From Nipponacmea schrenckii (taxonomy: Eukaryota; Mollusca; Gastropoda; Lottiidae): a stretch of 64,000 nucleotides of DNA. Where the stretch lies: contig CM060201.1 in the NCBI GenBank assembly GCA_030562195.1, positions 18,860,454-18,924,453 on the forward strand, given 5' to 3'. Each line of letters begins with the position of its first letter. The first letter of the stretch is position 1. Positions 1 to 15,000 of the stretch are shown here, piece by piece. A program made the position numbers and the translations under genes. A model generated the notes under the pieces. The model was not told the origin of the DNA and ran no database searches. It saw nothing but the letters and a program-made list of their open reading frames with translations.

Positions 1-3000
1 AGGTTCTCCCACTGGAGGCAGTTTTCGAATTGAAAGTTTCTCACTAAATGATACTCTTTTTCGTTTCCTAGCAGGTTCATCACTTTCAACCTCTGTTGTT
101 TCCGTGGAAAGTTTATGTTTGATTTTAGAGACAGGAGTTGAATCAAAAGTTCCAAATTTTTTGAGAATTCCTTTAGAAGGAGTGATATTTTCACTGTCAG
201 ATGGAGTAACAGGTGTTGCACAATTATTTTCCTTTTCGGCACGTGAAATGGTCAATTTTAACTTATCTGGGCTTTGTTGAACGGGATGCCAAAGTCGTTT
301 TAGTGGAATATCATCATCATCATCAAAATCAGAGTCATTTCCCTTTACTGATTCAACACTTGATTTAGATTTCTTTTTCTTTGAGGATTTTTCATTGGTG
401 TCCAACCCATTGGCGTGATGTACACCACGAATTATCACACCATTGAATGTTTTATCCTTTTTCTTCTTAGTTTCTTTGTCGGAAGTTTTCTTTTTAATTT
501 TTGTCATTTCACCTAAAGTTTCACCCTCACGAATTTTCTTTTCTAAGTTATCCAAAGAAATTTTGTCCTCAGGATTTTTTGCCTGCTTGACTTTTTTCTT
601 AGTTGGATCCGATTTTGCCTTCTGCTCATTAGTTAATCCAACGTCCTTTGTAAAAGATTCACAATCTTCTGCTGGTAGTCCAGCACTATAATTCTCAGTG
701 GACTCATTTGAGGAGTCAAATGGAACATTTTCATCATTAGTATCCATTGGTTGTTCACTGCCATTTGATTGGTCTAATTCCAATGTACTTTCAATGGTTC
801 CTTTTGCTGCTTGATGTTTTACAGACTTTGGTGATTCCTTCAATTTCTTTTTATTTGGATCTTTAGGCCGTTTTAATGGAGTGGATTGCATTTGAGCTTT
901 CTTATAAATATCAACAGCTGCCTCTGCAGCTTTTTCAAGCAGTTCTGTTTCAGGACATGTCTCAGCCTTTTTCTCTAGATGCAAGTTTTGTGTTTCAGCC
1001 TTCTTAGGAGTAATAGCTTCTGAAGGGACATCAGCTTTTCTAGCTGGCACTTCTACTTGTGCTTGAACTGTGGAACCCTCATTGCTTGTCAGGGGTTTAG
1101 TTTGAGGAGTGACAGCTGTTGAAGTTACAGCAGGAGGAACTGTTGGTGTTCCAGAAGCTAGGGTTTGTGGAGTTACTGGAGCTGCAGATGCTCCTGGCTT
1201 GGGCACTGATTTGAACTGAAGCTTTAATGTCTTGCCTTCAGGACCCTTAATTTCAACGAACCCACCATTCTCTTGAGCAATCTTACGATATTTGGCCATG
1301 TCTTCTTGAGAAATATGCCACACATTTTTCTTAATTGCAGGATTTTCAGCTGACACAAGAGTTTCAACTTTGGGGGATCCAACTTCTACTGGTTTAGTAA
1401 GTGGTTTTGCAGGTTTGCAAACATTTGCTGGATCAACTTTTCGTTTGAATCTATTAGCCAAGGGATCATTTGAGTCGAAAACAGGAGTATCAGGTTTGGT
1501 TGGAGGATACAATGCCAAGGCTGGTAACTTTGTGTATTTTCGATCTTGCTTATTTGCTTGTTTGTAAGCTTCAATTTCTTTGTCAACTTCCTGGAACACT
1601 GTATCTTTACTGACTTTCCGAATTGGCATCATGTGAACCATGTAATTTCCATGTTTAAAAGTACCAGAACTTTTTGTTGGTGGAACTTTCCTCATATCCT
1701 GAAATATTGAAAAACTATGTAAGCTCAAAGAAAACACTGTTGAGAGCAGATCTGAAATTGACTGTTTCACATCAAACTAATAAATTTTGCTTCATCCCAT
1801 TTCAATGACTTTTGAGAGAATCTTATTCAACAAACCAAAATCTATAACCAAAAAATAAAAATATGGATTCAAAAAGTTTACTCTGACATTGTACACAAAT
1901 TGATTTTTGCTGTGGACTGAGAAGAAACTGTTGTGGAGTCAATGTAAATTGATGACCAGGTAGAGTTCTAAGAAATAGATGAGAAAGAACTAGGTCACTG
2001 TCAACATTCATGAGTGTAAAATAATACTAAACTAATAACTTACATTCATTACTTCTTTTTCATACATCGCATGGTATCCTTCAACATAGGGTTTCTTCTT
2101 TTTAATTGTTTTAGTTTTTGGTTCTCTGATAATTGGCTCAAATACATGATCTTTAGGTTCCTCTGGAGGGTCCTCTTTAGGCATGAGCCTCTTATAGACT
2201 TTCTTCAGGTGAGTTCGAAGTGATTCTGCCATGTATGCATAATCTGAATGTAAAATTAATAATGAGAACTAGCAGTATAATGTCAAGTTGGTCATTTCCA
2301 GGAAGTATGAATTGTTTATTAAATGGAATTTAGATTGGATGTCCCATTCTTCTACGCCTTAAAAGGTGAATGAAAACTGTTTGGGAATAATCATTGCTTT
2401 CAGCAGACCACCAAAAGCAAACAATCAGTGTCTTTTATATTGTTATCAAAACTTACCACTATCAGTTCCATTGTATAAAATACAGTTATCAAACATAAGG
2501 TGAAGGTCATTAATGAAATCATCAGTTGTTTTATATTCTCGATCATTGATTTTACTTTCTATCCTCATCAAATCCATTGGGTTCTGAAAATATAACAAAA
2601 TATCCCAATTAGTTAGGCAGACTCTCTAATAGGAATCAAGTTGAATAGGTCATCAAAATGGAATATCAACATTTCCACTTAATCAACAAACAGGTAATTA
2701 TACTGCACACAGATACCTCATTGCTTTGGCCAGTTTCTCCCAGAAAATCAGATGTTTCGGCCTGTTTGTTGCAATTTGCGACGTTAGCAAAGTCCCACTC
2801 TGTGCCACAAGTGGCTCTAGTCAATTTTTTTATTTCTAATGCTGAATGCTTACTTTGACAACTTCGAAGTATCCAGGAGCAAATGTTTCTTCCACTGGTT
2901 CCCAAAATAACCACGAATCAGGATGGTTCTTTACACTATCTAGAACTACAAGTACAGATAACAGTGCCATAAAATAGAGTAATCTCCCCTTAATATAGAA

Positions 3001-6000
3001 TAAGATAAACAGATTCAAGTTTTCTTAGAATTTGAAACAATATTACTTTGAACTTTTTTAATACAAACTTTCTAAAAACGCACAATCTTTAAGCATAAAA
3101 ATATTCTGAAATGTACTAACTACTACTTTACTTAGTATAAAACATACAGAAAAAAAGATTTCTTACTTTTGTACATAGTGACTGTAACTTCATTATCAAC
3201 AATCAAATTCCTGCAAAAATTAATATTGATTAATTAACCTCATAGCAACATCTTAAAGCTTTTTCTTAAACACTAATGAACACTAATGCATACACTTTCA
3301 TTTTGTTATTTTTCATATAAATTTTACTAGCTATAGTTACAGTAGCCAACAGATTCTTGTTCTAATTACTAATATGGAAGTAACATACTTGACTTTGACT
3401 TCTGGTTCTGGAGGGGGACTATCCAAGTTCCGTAACTCTTCTGGTATTTCAATACCTTCTGCTAACATCCTAGCTCTTTCTTCTCGTTTTTTGATTCTAT
3501 TGGCTCTTTCTGAAATTACCAAACAGCCAGTCATAGTGGATAATATTCCTAATCAATATTTTGAGGACTTTTAGATGAGAAGGAATTTGTGTCCTACAAT
3601 TTTTGAACTGAGAAACAACCTTGTTTTCCTTCTTATAAAGGTATGAAATGTTATTTGACATTTTAATCATTGTCGAAGAGTATAATAAACCTCAATATCC
3701 AGGACATACAGCACAGTTTTTACCCTGGAAAGGGGTTGCCAAACTGGTGTGAATTATACACAGTGACAAATATATTTGGAATATATTGTAGCCTGAAGTA
3801 ATCTAATCTGAAGAAAAGTTTTACCTTCTCTAACCCTCTCTCTTTCTTCTCTAGCTCGTTTCTGATCTTCTATCCTAGCTTGTCTAATTCTCTCCATCCT
3901 TCTTTCTTCTTCCTGTTGCTTCAACTTCTCTTCTTCTGCTTCTTGGGCAGCTTTAATCTTTTCCTAGAAAAATAATTATTCTTCACTATGTCAATGGCAA
4001 TAACTTAAGTTTCCAATTGAGCTATTATCTGAATTATGTATTTGCAATCAATTTGATAAGAAGTTGTAATTTCATTTGGTTGCATACAAAATCCTGGTTA
4101 GTTATTGGTCAAAAACCCAGAAAGACGAACACGAAAATTAACCAAGGAACAGCTGGTAGACACAATCCTCAGAACCTCAAAGGCTTTTTGAACCAAAATC
4201 ATACAATTTTCACAAATATGACAGAAAATTGTCAAACACACACACATACATAGATAAATTCTGTATAATTAAAAAACAAAGGAAACTTATGTACATTACA
4301 TAGCTAGATAGAACTTACCAATTCCTCTTGTTCAATACGTTTAACTTCCAATCTACAAGATTGTCGTTTTGGAGCATTCTGGATTTCTCTTCTAGCTAAT
4401 TCTTTCTCCTGAAAAAAAAAAAAATTCAGACATGAAGATCAGTAGCAATGGGTATTATCATTATTCATGAAATAGATAATGATATATTGGCTCATATAAG
4501 ACTAAGAAGAGTTCTTATGAGTATGTTGTGTGTATTATTATTATATATATGGAAGGGTTGTACAGCAATATTTCATTGATAGATATAATATAGACCATAT
4601 CATAAGGTATTTATCTCACATTTAAATCTTGATGAAAGCTTGGATTGTTTGTTGGATTTCTGATATTGTGTTTATGTTATACTCCTTTGGTAATTTTTTG
4701 AGCATTTGCTTGCAAAATCTAGAAATATTCCTGACACTTGATTTATGTAATTAGTCTACAAAGAATGACTACCTAATAACTGTTAGCACGATAATATTGA
4801 CTTTACAAATACTACTGCTTTCACTTCTGTACATTTATCAACTACGTTGAAATTTACCAAAACTAATGATATCACTTCCCTACCCTTATCAACTAGTTTA
4901 ACAGGTACTCAGACATATCAATAGAGACAATCAAATCAATAAGTTACAGAGATGTCAACATCGCCATTTACCATCTCAATAGTTCAACTTTGACCTGTAA
5001 TCATTTGACACTATTGTTTGAAGGTGTTCTGTGCTCTCTATACTGCATACCAAGACTGTGGTGCATATATTACCAAGATGTACAATAAAAACCTTTTTAA
5101 AGTAGTTAGACATTTTATATCATAAAGGATTAAGGTGACACTGATGTCAGTGCTGTTAATTTACGTTTTTGTTTATCAGTCATTTTTGCAGTAATTGTAT
5201 TAAAGTGCAAAATTGACAGTTAAACGTTGCAAGTTGCAAGTATTTGATTTTTAAAGACATTTGTTTCTTCTTGAACTATAAAGCACTAGTTGATGAAAAC
5301 TTCTAGTCACTTATTTAATTTTAATTTCTAACAAAAACAGGTTATTCATTAAATCCAAGTTTTGTGAATTATCCCCAAGACGGTTTTATTGAATTTAAGG
5401 TAAAGTTTGTTCTAATCTATCAGATAATAGGACTTCAACTACTCAAACATAAAATGCCTCCAGCCAAAAATCTATTCACTATTTAGTGTTTTTTAATACC
5501 ATGTCAGATGCATTAAAGATTTAAAAGATTTCTAGTGTCCTAAGGGTCATTTCCGCTTCTTAAAATAAATATTCCTGATATGAATTATTTTTGAGTTTAA
5601 TATCCATTTAGGCATAATTTTTATATTAAATTACTTTCCAAATAAGTATTTGATCAATTGTGTTTTAACTTGAAAGCATGACCAATAATCATCTTATGGA
5701 AATTTTCTAGAAGGAGCTGAAGATTACAAGGCATAATCTTAAAAAAGATTAAAAAACATCAAAATCTTCAGAATTTCATTAAAAGAGGATTTTTTTTCGG
5801 GGGTCAGTAAAAATCACCTTTAAAACTCTATTTCCTGCAAGTTGAAAGAAAAGAGTTCAAAGTTTTGAAATTTAAGACAAGAGTTTAACACAGGGTTGAA
5901 TGTTAGGTCATTTATTGTTGATTTCAGATCTCATTGGCTATTGTCCTAGAGGTCATTTTATTTAAACAATGTTGTCTGAATTAAAGATTTATTATCCATA

Positions 6001-9000
6001 CTGAGTAGGGGTGTCACCGTTTTCATTGTGTAGCGGCATTCCTTGACCGTTTTTCCTCACAGCTCTATTCATAGTAGGCGTGAAAGGAATGAGAATGGTT
6101 TCTTTGATTTAGAAACCGACCCTCAATGAATGGTCACTTATTTCAACATTGTCCATCATCAACTTTTTTCAGTTTTGTTGACTTTAGAAAGGCCTTTGAT
6201 TACTAAGGTGATTGATTTTTTGTTTACTTGCGACGATAGATTTAAAATTGAACGAAGTCTTAACTTTGATGTAAAGAAATTTGAATTACAGTCTTGATAG
6301 GAGAGACGGTCTTTTAGAAATATAAACCCTTTTAATAGTCTTTACTTTAAGGCTTTCAAATCTCATTTTAAACAATTTAATTTACATCCAGTTGATGGGT
6401 AGCAGATTTTTTGGTCCATTTGAAAGGGGATGAGAATCCAATTAAATTTTAAAATCTTTAAATCAATATTGAAATTATAGATATATAAAATTGACAATTT
6501 TTAATTTATTTTGTAATTTTAAGGTTGAAATAACCAAGGGACAACAGATGATATGAATTGAAAAAAAAAATAAAATAAGTTCAAATCAAAGAATTAATGA
6601 AGACTCAAATTAGAATCTATGAATCTATAGAAATATGTTTTAAGACAAATCATTACTTGTGAATCAGACCAGATTATGAGATTGTGTATCAAAAACTAGA
6701 AAACCTTGTATTATTGACTTGACACTGAAGTTTAGGGTCTAAGTAAGTGGGATTGGGGGAAAACATCTATCATTGCATGACATAACAAATCTTCATAATT
6801 TCATTGAGTTGTAGCAAAATGTCTCTTCTTTTCATTTACAAAAAACTAACTGGTCTGAAAACCATTTCAGCATCTCAAACCTCAGTGAGAATCTAAATAT
6901 CAGCCTTAAGCTTAATGAGGTAATTAATTTCCAATTAATAAATACAACAATTAGATAGATTAAACAATAAATACTAAGGTTTACTCTCAATCACATTTTT
7001 AAACCCTCAAGCACTACGAAAATATCATGACCTTGCAGACCTTGAATTCAAATTACACCCCAAGGGAGGATTTAACTCTTTTCAATTGAAATTTCACAGA
7101 TTAGGCTCTGGGAGTTTACTTTTATGGGATAAAAAAAAAATCTTTAGTAATTATCACATTTCAGGGCCATTAATTTTAAATAATTGAACCGTGAATATTT
7201 AGGATATCACAGATACGATTATTTCAAAATGAATATATAAAAATATACATATCATATTGTATAATATAGCAAATATTATAGCTCATTATATCTTTCTAAA
7301 AAATTTAAAATTTCTGAATAAATCAAAAAATACATCAATTTTATTTCAAAATGATTTTAAAAATCATTCTATGATTAGAATTTGTCTAGAATACAGTATA
7401 AATTACAGATTTGATTCTGTGCATAATCCAGACCAGTGGACAGGTGTTAGTGTCAGTTACGGTACTATAATTACAGTATATACCTATCATTATAATTTGT
7501 TTATTAAAGATAGTATCACCACAACTAATAACCATAATAATAAACTATACTAGTGTCAAATTTTAGGCCAATATACTTTATTATTCAATTTTCATACTGT
7601 GTAAAAGGTACTTATAAATATATGTTGAGTTTTCATAAATCACTACAAGATGGATACGAAAGTAACCCATAATAAACCTCATCCAACATACAAAAATTAA
7701 AGCAACAAATTATAAAGCAGTTCTTTTTATTCAATAATAATTTTTAAAGTTTTGTCCAAAAACCTGGCAAATTCTGTACAATTGTTTACATCACAAACTT
7801 TACTTTGGTTTGATAGTCATATTGTGTGTGTTTGTGTGTTTAAGTGAACAATTACTTTATTCATGTAGACAAATTTATCGCTCTCAACGTCTAAAACTGT
7901 ACAATTTCAGTAAACTACCTGCAGGACGAGTTCCCTAATATCTATACCAAAGGTTTGGTGACTGATTACAAAAGCAATTAAAAATTTTGATCATGAGTTT
8001 ATCTTGTAAATTTCTCCAGAAGCAGACAATTTCTTATCAAATTGATGTATACTAAAATTCATAGCATAGTCTGTACATAGACTGAATCTCTTATAACACC
8101 CTAAACCAAGACAAATTCTGACACCCCAGGTAGAGTTTGAAACACCTGACACACCTATATATTAAGTTGGCCTTAAGTTAATGGTCACTCTGCCACCATT
8201 AAATCAAGGAATTATGTTTATTTTCTAACAATACAAGTAGAAATATTTTCTAGGTATGGTCAATTTAACATCATTATCATCTACTATAGAATATTATGAA
8301 CAACTAAAGACATAGATTATATTAGATCTTAACCCATCTGTCAGACCAGTCAGCTTTAAAAATATTTCCTTACTATACATTAATATCATAATTCAGAATC
8401 TACACTTTAACTCTTTCTAAACATTTTTAAAATTAGAGAGCCAGATTACAAAACAAGTTTCTGACTGAGCATTCTGTACAGTGAAGCAATAAGACAGATT
8501 GAAGTGTTTTATCAAATCTGGATTTTCTCAAACTTGTGTAAGATAGCTTGCCAGGCAAGGTAATATACGCCCACTGGCAGCATTTATTTCAAATAAAAAC
8601 TTTTCAGTAAGGTTACAAAAGTGGAATGAAATATTCAACCTTCCACCATATATTTTTTTCTAGGGTCTCTAGTTTCATTAAAAACTGTCAAGAATTGTAC
8701 CTAACTCAACTCATTAAATATTTTTCGGTATTTTTATGATTTGCAATAGGGTTCACCCTTAATAATATTTTGATATTTTTAATTCTTAATAAGGCTCATC
8801 CTTGGTTGATATTAAACAATTTCAGCGAGTTTTGTCAAAAATGAATGTTTAGAGTGTTCACAAGCCAAAAGTTGAAAGCGATTTTGAAAACAGGCCCAAT
8901 AACTGACACTAAATATTTTTCGATTTATCTGATTTTCAATAGGGTTTATCCTTCTTAGAAAACAAATACTAAAAGCAAGTTTCATCAAAATCCTTTTAAA

Positions 9001-12000
9001 ATTGTTCTTTCTAGAGTGTTAACGAGTTAAATTGAACGCGTTTTCAAAAACAAGGGCAATAACTTGTACTAAATATTTTTCGATTTTCAATAGAGTTCAT
9101 CCTTGGGAGACAACAAATACTCCAGCCAAGTTACATCAAAATCCATTAAGAATTGTTCTTTCTAGAGTGCTTACAAGCTAAAATTGAACGCGTTTTCAAA
9201 CACAAGGGCAATAACTGATACTAAATATTTTTCGATTTAACTGAATTTCAATAGGGTTCATCCTTAGGTGATTACAAATACTCATGCCAAGTTATGTCAA
9301 AATCGCTCAAGAATTGTGACTTGTAGAGTGTTTACAAGGCAAAAATCCAACACATTTTATAGAACAAAGGCAATAATTCCTATTAAATATATTTCGATAT
9401 GTGCTATTTTCAAAAGGGTTCATTCTTGGGTGATATTAAACAATTTCAGCAAGTTTCGTCAAAATCGGTCAATAACTGTGCTTTCTAGAATGTTAACAAG
9501 CTAAAAATTGAACGCGTTTTCAAAAACAAGGGCAATAACTGATATTAATTTTTTTTCGATTTGACTGGTTTTCAATAGGCTTCATCCTTGGGTGATAACA
9601 AATACTCAGGCCAAGTTTCATTAAAATCCATTAAAAATTGTTCTCTCAAGAATGTTTACAAGCTAAAATTGAACGCGTTTTCAAGAACAAGGGCAATAAC
9701 TCATACTAAATGTTTTTCGATTTCGCTGATTTTCGATAGGGTTTATCCTTGAGTTATAACATACTCTCACACCAAGTTTCATCAAAATCGGTCAAGAATT
9801 GCACGTTGTAGAGTGTTTACGAGCCATTCAAGAACAAGGGCACGAACTCATACTAATTTTTTTCCGATTTCGCTGATTTTCAATAGGGTTCATCCTTGCG
9901 TGATTATAAACACTCATATTAAGTTTCATCTAATTCCGTCAAGAATTACACCGTGTAGAGTGTTTACGAGCAATTGTGGACGGACGGACGGACGGACGGA
10001 CGGACAGACGGATGTGGGTGACGACAATATACGCCCCCCATTTCATGTGGGCGTATAAAAATTGGGCCCTGATAACAATGATGTGAACATGAGGGTAAAG
10101 GGTGTTTGTTATTTATCTACATCAGTAGTAATCTATATTATAAATATGGCAATAATTAAACTAAATAAGACTATAATGAGATAATAATTGGAGATATTTA
10201 ACTGACTAATGATAATTTGAGCACTATTTTGGGTACTATAACAGATGGACAGATTCTATATACTAGTTCAGACACTTCAATAGAATATGGTTATTAGTTT
10301 CTCCTGGGATATTTCTATATATCTAAGCAACCTTTACAATATCACTCCTATGAAGAATTTGTACACTTTATAAAAGAAATTACACTATCTATAAAATATT
10401 GGTCGTTATTTAAATATCACTTAAAATGGAAACAGGAATTGCTGTTATTCAAGCAAATCTTCAAAGAAAGGTCTAAATCAGAATGAGTATCTTATGTTTG
10501 ACCAAATTAATCTAATGGTGACATCTTCTATAGTAAATTAATTTATAGCTCCACACATGAGAAACTAAACTTTATTATGAAAATTTGTTATTTTGTGATT
10601 CCAGATATCTAATATCCTATATATGAGTTAAGCATCAATATATCTTTGATGTGTGCAGAATGTAATTATTTAATTATTATATACCGTACTATTATTATAG
10701 AAACAAGGCTGGCATCAAAACATGTTAGCTGGGGACAGATTGTCCTGACATGAGAAAGTAACCTGTGTTGGACACTGACCATTGGTCACTCTGGCTGTAT
10801 AGACAGCTGTGTCATGTACTGAAGACTTTAATATGAAAGTAAATTCTATATCTCTTCAGAACCTAGTTTATGGTAGAATATAATGATGATTTATTTAGTT
10901 AGGTTTGTGTAACAATAGATTATAATAATGAACTAAGAGACCTGGACAATCAAACCATCATCTTCAACTATTGATTATTGTTCTATGAATAGCCAGTGGT
11001 CAAGTTTTGAAGGCAGATGTCAAATGTTGAACTTAAAACTTCAGGACAATCTTACCAAGAATTAGAATAGGAAATTTATATCCCGAATCTATATCATTAA
11101 CAATCTCTTTCTTAACTGAGTTATTTGACAGTATTCTAAATACTGCATCTCAAAATAAAATTTGAAATTTTAAACTTGGCCAATAAGAGTATATATTTAT
11201 CAATATATGTACCTGCTGCCATAAATAACAAAATAGAATCCTTATATGATTCAATAAATCCAAAGAATTTGGTAACTATCCATAAAGATGCAATTGGATA
11301 TTCAAAAAGATTTAGTTTTTTTAGTTTACAAAAAATTAACAGGAATTCTGTATAACCAGGGAAGTATATATATTCTTGAAGACTTAAATTTATATTCATT
11401 CCAAGGTGCAGTATAAAAATTGAGAGATCAATTAGTCAATTCATATATTATATATTATTATATTTATCTATTAAGATATTATGTACTAGTTCCACTAACC
11501 AGGATAATATACACAACATCATTGGAAGGAAAACATTGTGAAATAAAAGCACATTGAATAACAGTATCCAAAATATTCAAAGATCTTAAACTACTCATTG
11601 AGGTTAAAAATGTTTCTAAGGTCAAGCCATTTTAAGACTAACATTAAATCAGAGAAAATTCTCAACCAGTCATAGCTATTATCTGTCCCCCATGAAAGTG
11701 ACATTGTGATAACTGTCCCTAATAATTTGAAGGGTCATCCCATTATATCCCTACCCAGGAATAAAATAACCCTAACCATGGCAAGTGGACCAAGGTATTC
11801 AACTCCCACCCCAGGGATTCTCCTGGTCAGAATAGAAAGTGATAATTATTCATCACCTTACCCTGGTTTAAAACACTAGGTAGTAATCTTTTCAAGTCAT
11901 TTTACACAGCAATTTGAAAGATTTCACAAGTTAAAAATTTCTATGTTTTGATATCACAGTTTGGGGCAACATGTTGACAATTTGTTGACAGAATCTGAAA

Positions 12001-15000
12001 TGTGACAAACACATGATGTTCACATGTAAAAAGTTTTTGTTTGATTTGTTTGAACATAAGAAACAGTTGCTATGACTTTCTGATGAGTAGCTACAAGTAG
12101 GTTATTATTAATCCTAGTTTCTTTCTTTTAATAAATAGAATTATTTAAACTTAAATAAATAAAGTTTGAAAATCAATTACTTTGACCTGTTCCATTTGAG
12201 GGTATTTTATACTCATAACCATCTGAACACAATATTATATTCAAACACAAAATTAAAATGCAAACATTCTAATCCAGCAACATCAGCAAGAAAGGTTAGT
12301 TCATTCAAACACCAAATATTATAGATAGAATGGTGAGTCAGAATGGTATCTTACCAATAGTTTCTAAACATTGTTTTTACAATTTAGTCACAATAAGATT
12401 TCTTATTCCATATATATAGTTTATTACTGACAGAGCAAATCACTTACTATAGCTTACATAAGAAACGGGAAATAAACAAAAAATCTTAGAAATCTTTCTT
12501 GTGATATCAAGTGAACTGTTTTAATATATTGATATTAACATGGTGTCTAGTAAATAGGTAATAATGACTTTATAATTATCTTAATTAACCTGCTAATTAC
12601 CTAATTAATATAAACTAATGAACATTGTTCACAGTCTACAATACATTTCAAATAATTATATTTTAGCACTTATGTGATTGTTTCATGACTCTATGCTAAA
12701 AATATCTTTAAGTGTATTAGAACTACACCAAATCATTGGGATAATTTCTGAATTGCCTTTTGTAACTATCACAACAGAGGAATTGAAAGCTTGGCCAAAA
12801 TCAAAATGGTTTGCCTCCAAAAAGTTAAATTGACTTTCTTCAGTCAATAATTTAACTATTGCAATCTAAGTTTTTCCTAAATCTCAAATTCTTGTTTGAA
12901 ATCAGCTTTAAACTTTTAGATGATAATAGACAGGAATTCCTATAAACCCCTTTTACAAACCAATAAACTAATCCTTTTATAATGCCCTATTTAGACCTTA
13001 ATAAGCTAATGTCCTTTTTCCTTTTCTGAACCTCTTAAGTGCTTACAATAAATCTATTTCCCTTTTCTCAAAGGACAAAAAATGTCCTGTTTCCCACACA
13101 GATCTAGTTTAATACTCTATGATAATTGGGGGGTTTAGGGTCTTTTTTTCATTGTAAAAGATTAGAAATGGGAATGTATTTTAAAACTGAGATCATATTT
13201 TCTATACTTTCACCCCTGGGGATGGCTAGCAAGGGTCAAATGACCAGGGTAGGGGTTAAAGCTAATTATGGCTTATCAAGTTCTTGTATTGAAAAATTAT
13301 CTGAGAATCTACAGAGGTCTACAAAATTGACTTTGAAGTTAAAATTATACTAGTTCCCCATGGTGAAGATCATTAAAAGATAGACTTTTTCTAAACCTTC
13401 CATTTTTTGTAGCGGCTTGTCACCAAAGGAAATATACCAAACTTATACATCATTTGAATGTTTATATTTTGTGTTTCTGAATATTTACAAGAAATGGGAT
13501 TTTCAGATTTTTAAATTATTTAAATTGAAAAACATTTATAATGCATAATATATAAAAACATAAGCTTTATGGAACATATAGCGATGTCTATTTATCATAC
13601 TCACAATTGTTTAATTACATTTCAAGACTTTGGCATAATCAAATGATAAAAAAGAACTTGAAAATAGGGGTCATAAATGATAAGATTCATAGTACATATG
13701 GCAATGATATGTGTGTAGGAATTGGGATCTACAGCTTTTTTCATTTATAACTCTTTAATTAACGACATAACCAGACTGTTAGATACAGGGACACAAAGGG
13801 TATATACACATGGGATTTGACTTCAGACTTTATAGAACTCACATTAAAGAAAGACTTACAATAAAATATATAGACTTTGTATACAACCTTAGACTTCATA
13901 TTACATTCTCTGACAATAGATATACACTTCCTTTATTTGATAAAAAGCTCAATAGAAAGATTGAGAGTTCTTTGATATTATGAGATCACATATAAAATAC
14001 CCCCAGGCTGCTCTTTAAAAAGAGCATAAAACTTTTAAACCTCTTCCTGGTGACTTAATGTTACAGCATAAATTGTGGACAAAGTATATAAAACACTTTA
14101 TTACAGTTTAAGGTGTTTGAAAAAGCTAAACATGAAGACATTGATTCGGGCATTCAAAAAAACTTAAATTTTAACTTCAACCAAGCGTCTGGAATTCAGT
14201 CCTATAATTGACACTTTATTACATTTGTCTAATCTCCAAAAATATCACAACAAATTCAAAATACAGCTTGAAAATTTTAATCAAAAGCCGAAATACTTGT
14301 CGTGATTTACTAAAATAGTCTGACTCTTAGTCCCTTAAATTGGTATAAGTTATTACCAACAATACAATATCAGGTACTTTTATCTCATAATCAAGTAATG
14401 CTGAAATCCTTCATATTTATCTAATTAAACAAATATTATCAGATATTTTAAATTAAGGTCTGGCACATCTATGAAAACTTCTTCATTTGTAGTTTTCATG
14501 TGCAAATAGAATGAAATTTTGTCATATAATCTATTAGACCCTGTAATTAACAATTAAAAAGGAATTAATTACAACAATGACATTCATTATCTTCTGTTGA
14601 CATTTTTATTATACAGTAACTTACAAATTAGCAAGTCTGTAACAGACAAACCTAAATTAAATATACTACAGGTTGAAAACTTGTGAACTTGAAGCCTAAA
14701 CAAAAAAATCAGGAGAATTTTTAATGACATTGTACTTGAAATCCTCATCCAAACTTTGTAACCTATACAGATATTCAGATTGTAACTGCGTGGCAACTGG
14801 GCCAAAAGTCAGCTTTAAGCTAGCTTTCGTGCGTTTCCATTGGTTAAATTGCTGAACAATTACAATTCAGGAACCAAGAACCTCCCTTTTAGCATTCGTC
14901 AATTTATTGGGGGCCAAATAAAAACGAGCTTTAAGGCGGCTATTTAAATTCAAAGGAATCACAAAAAGGGGGTTCTTCTAGGTTGGCAATTGAGACATGC

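Noticed and set aside
2941..2945. Alternative acceptor TTCTAG for CECR2 exon 13 (giving MYKNSVKNH)
   Set aside because: The acceptor TTGTAG five bases upstream (exon start 2945) is also in phase after the single leftover base and gives MYKILDSVKNH, which matches the length and sequence of vertebrate CECR2 better.
7257..7553. 98-codon open frame in CECR2 intron 8
   Set aside because: Asn/Ile/His low-complexity composition expected from AT-rich sequence; no domain, no second exon, no start context.
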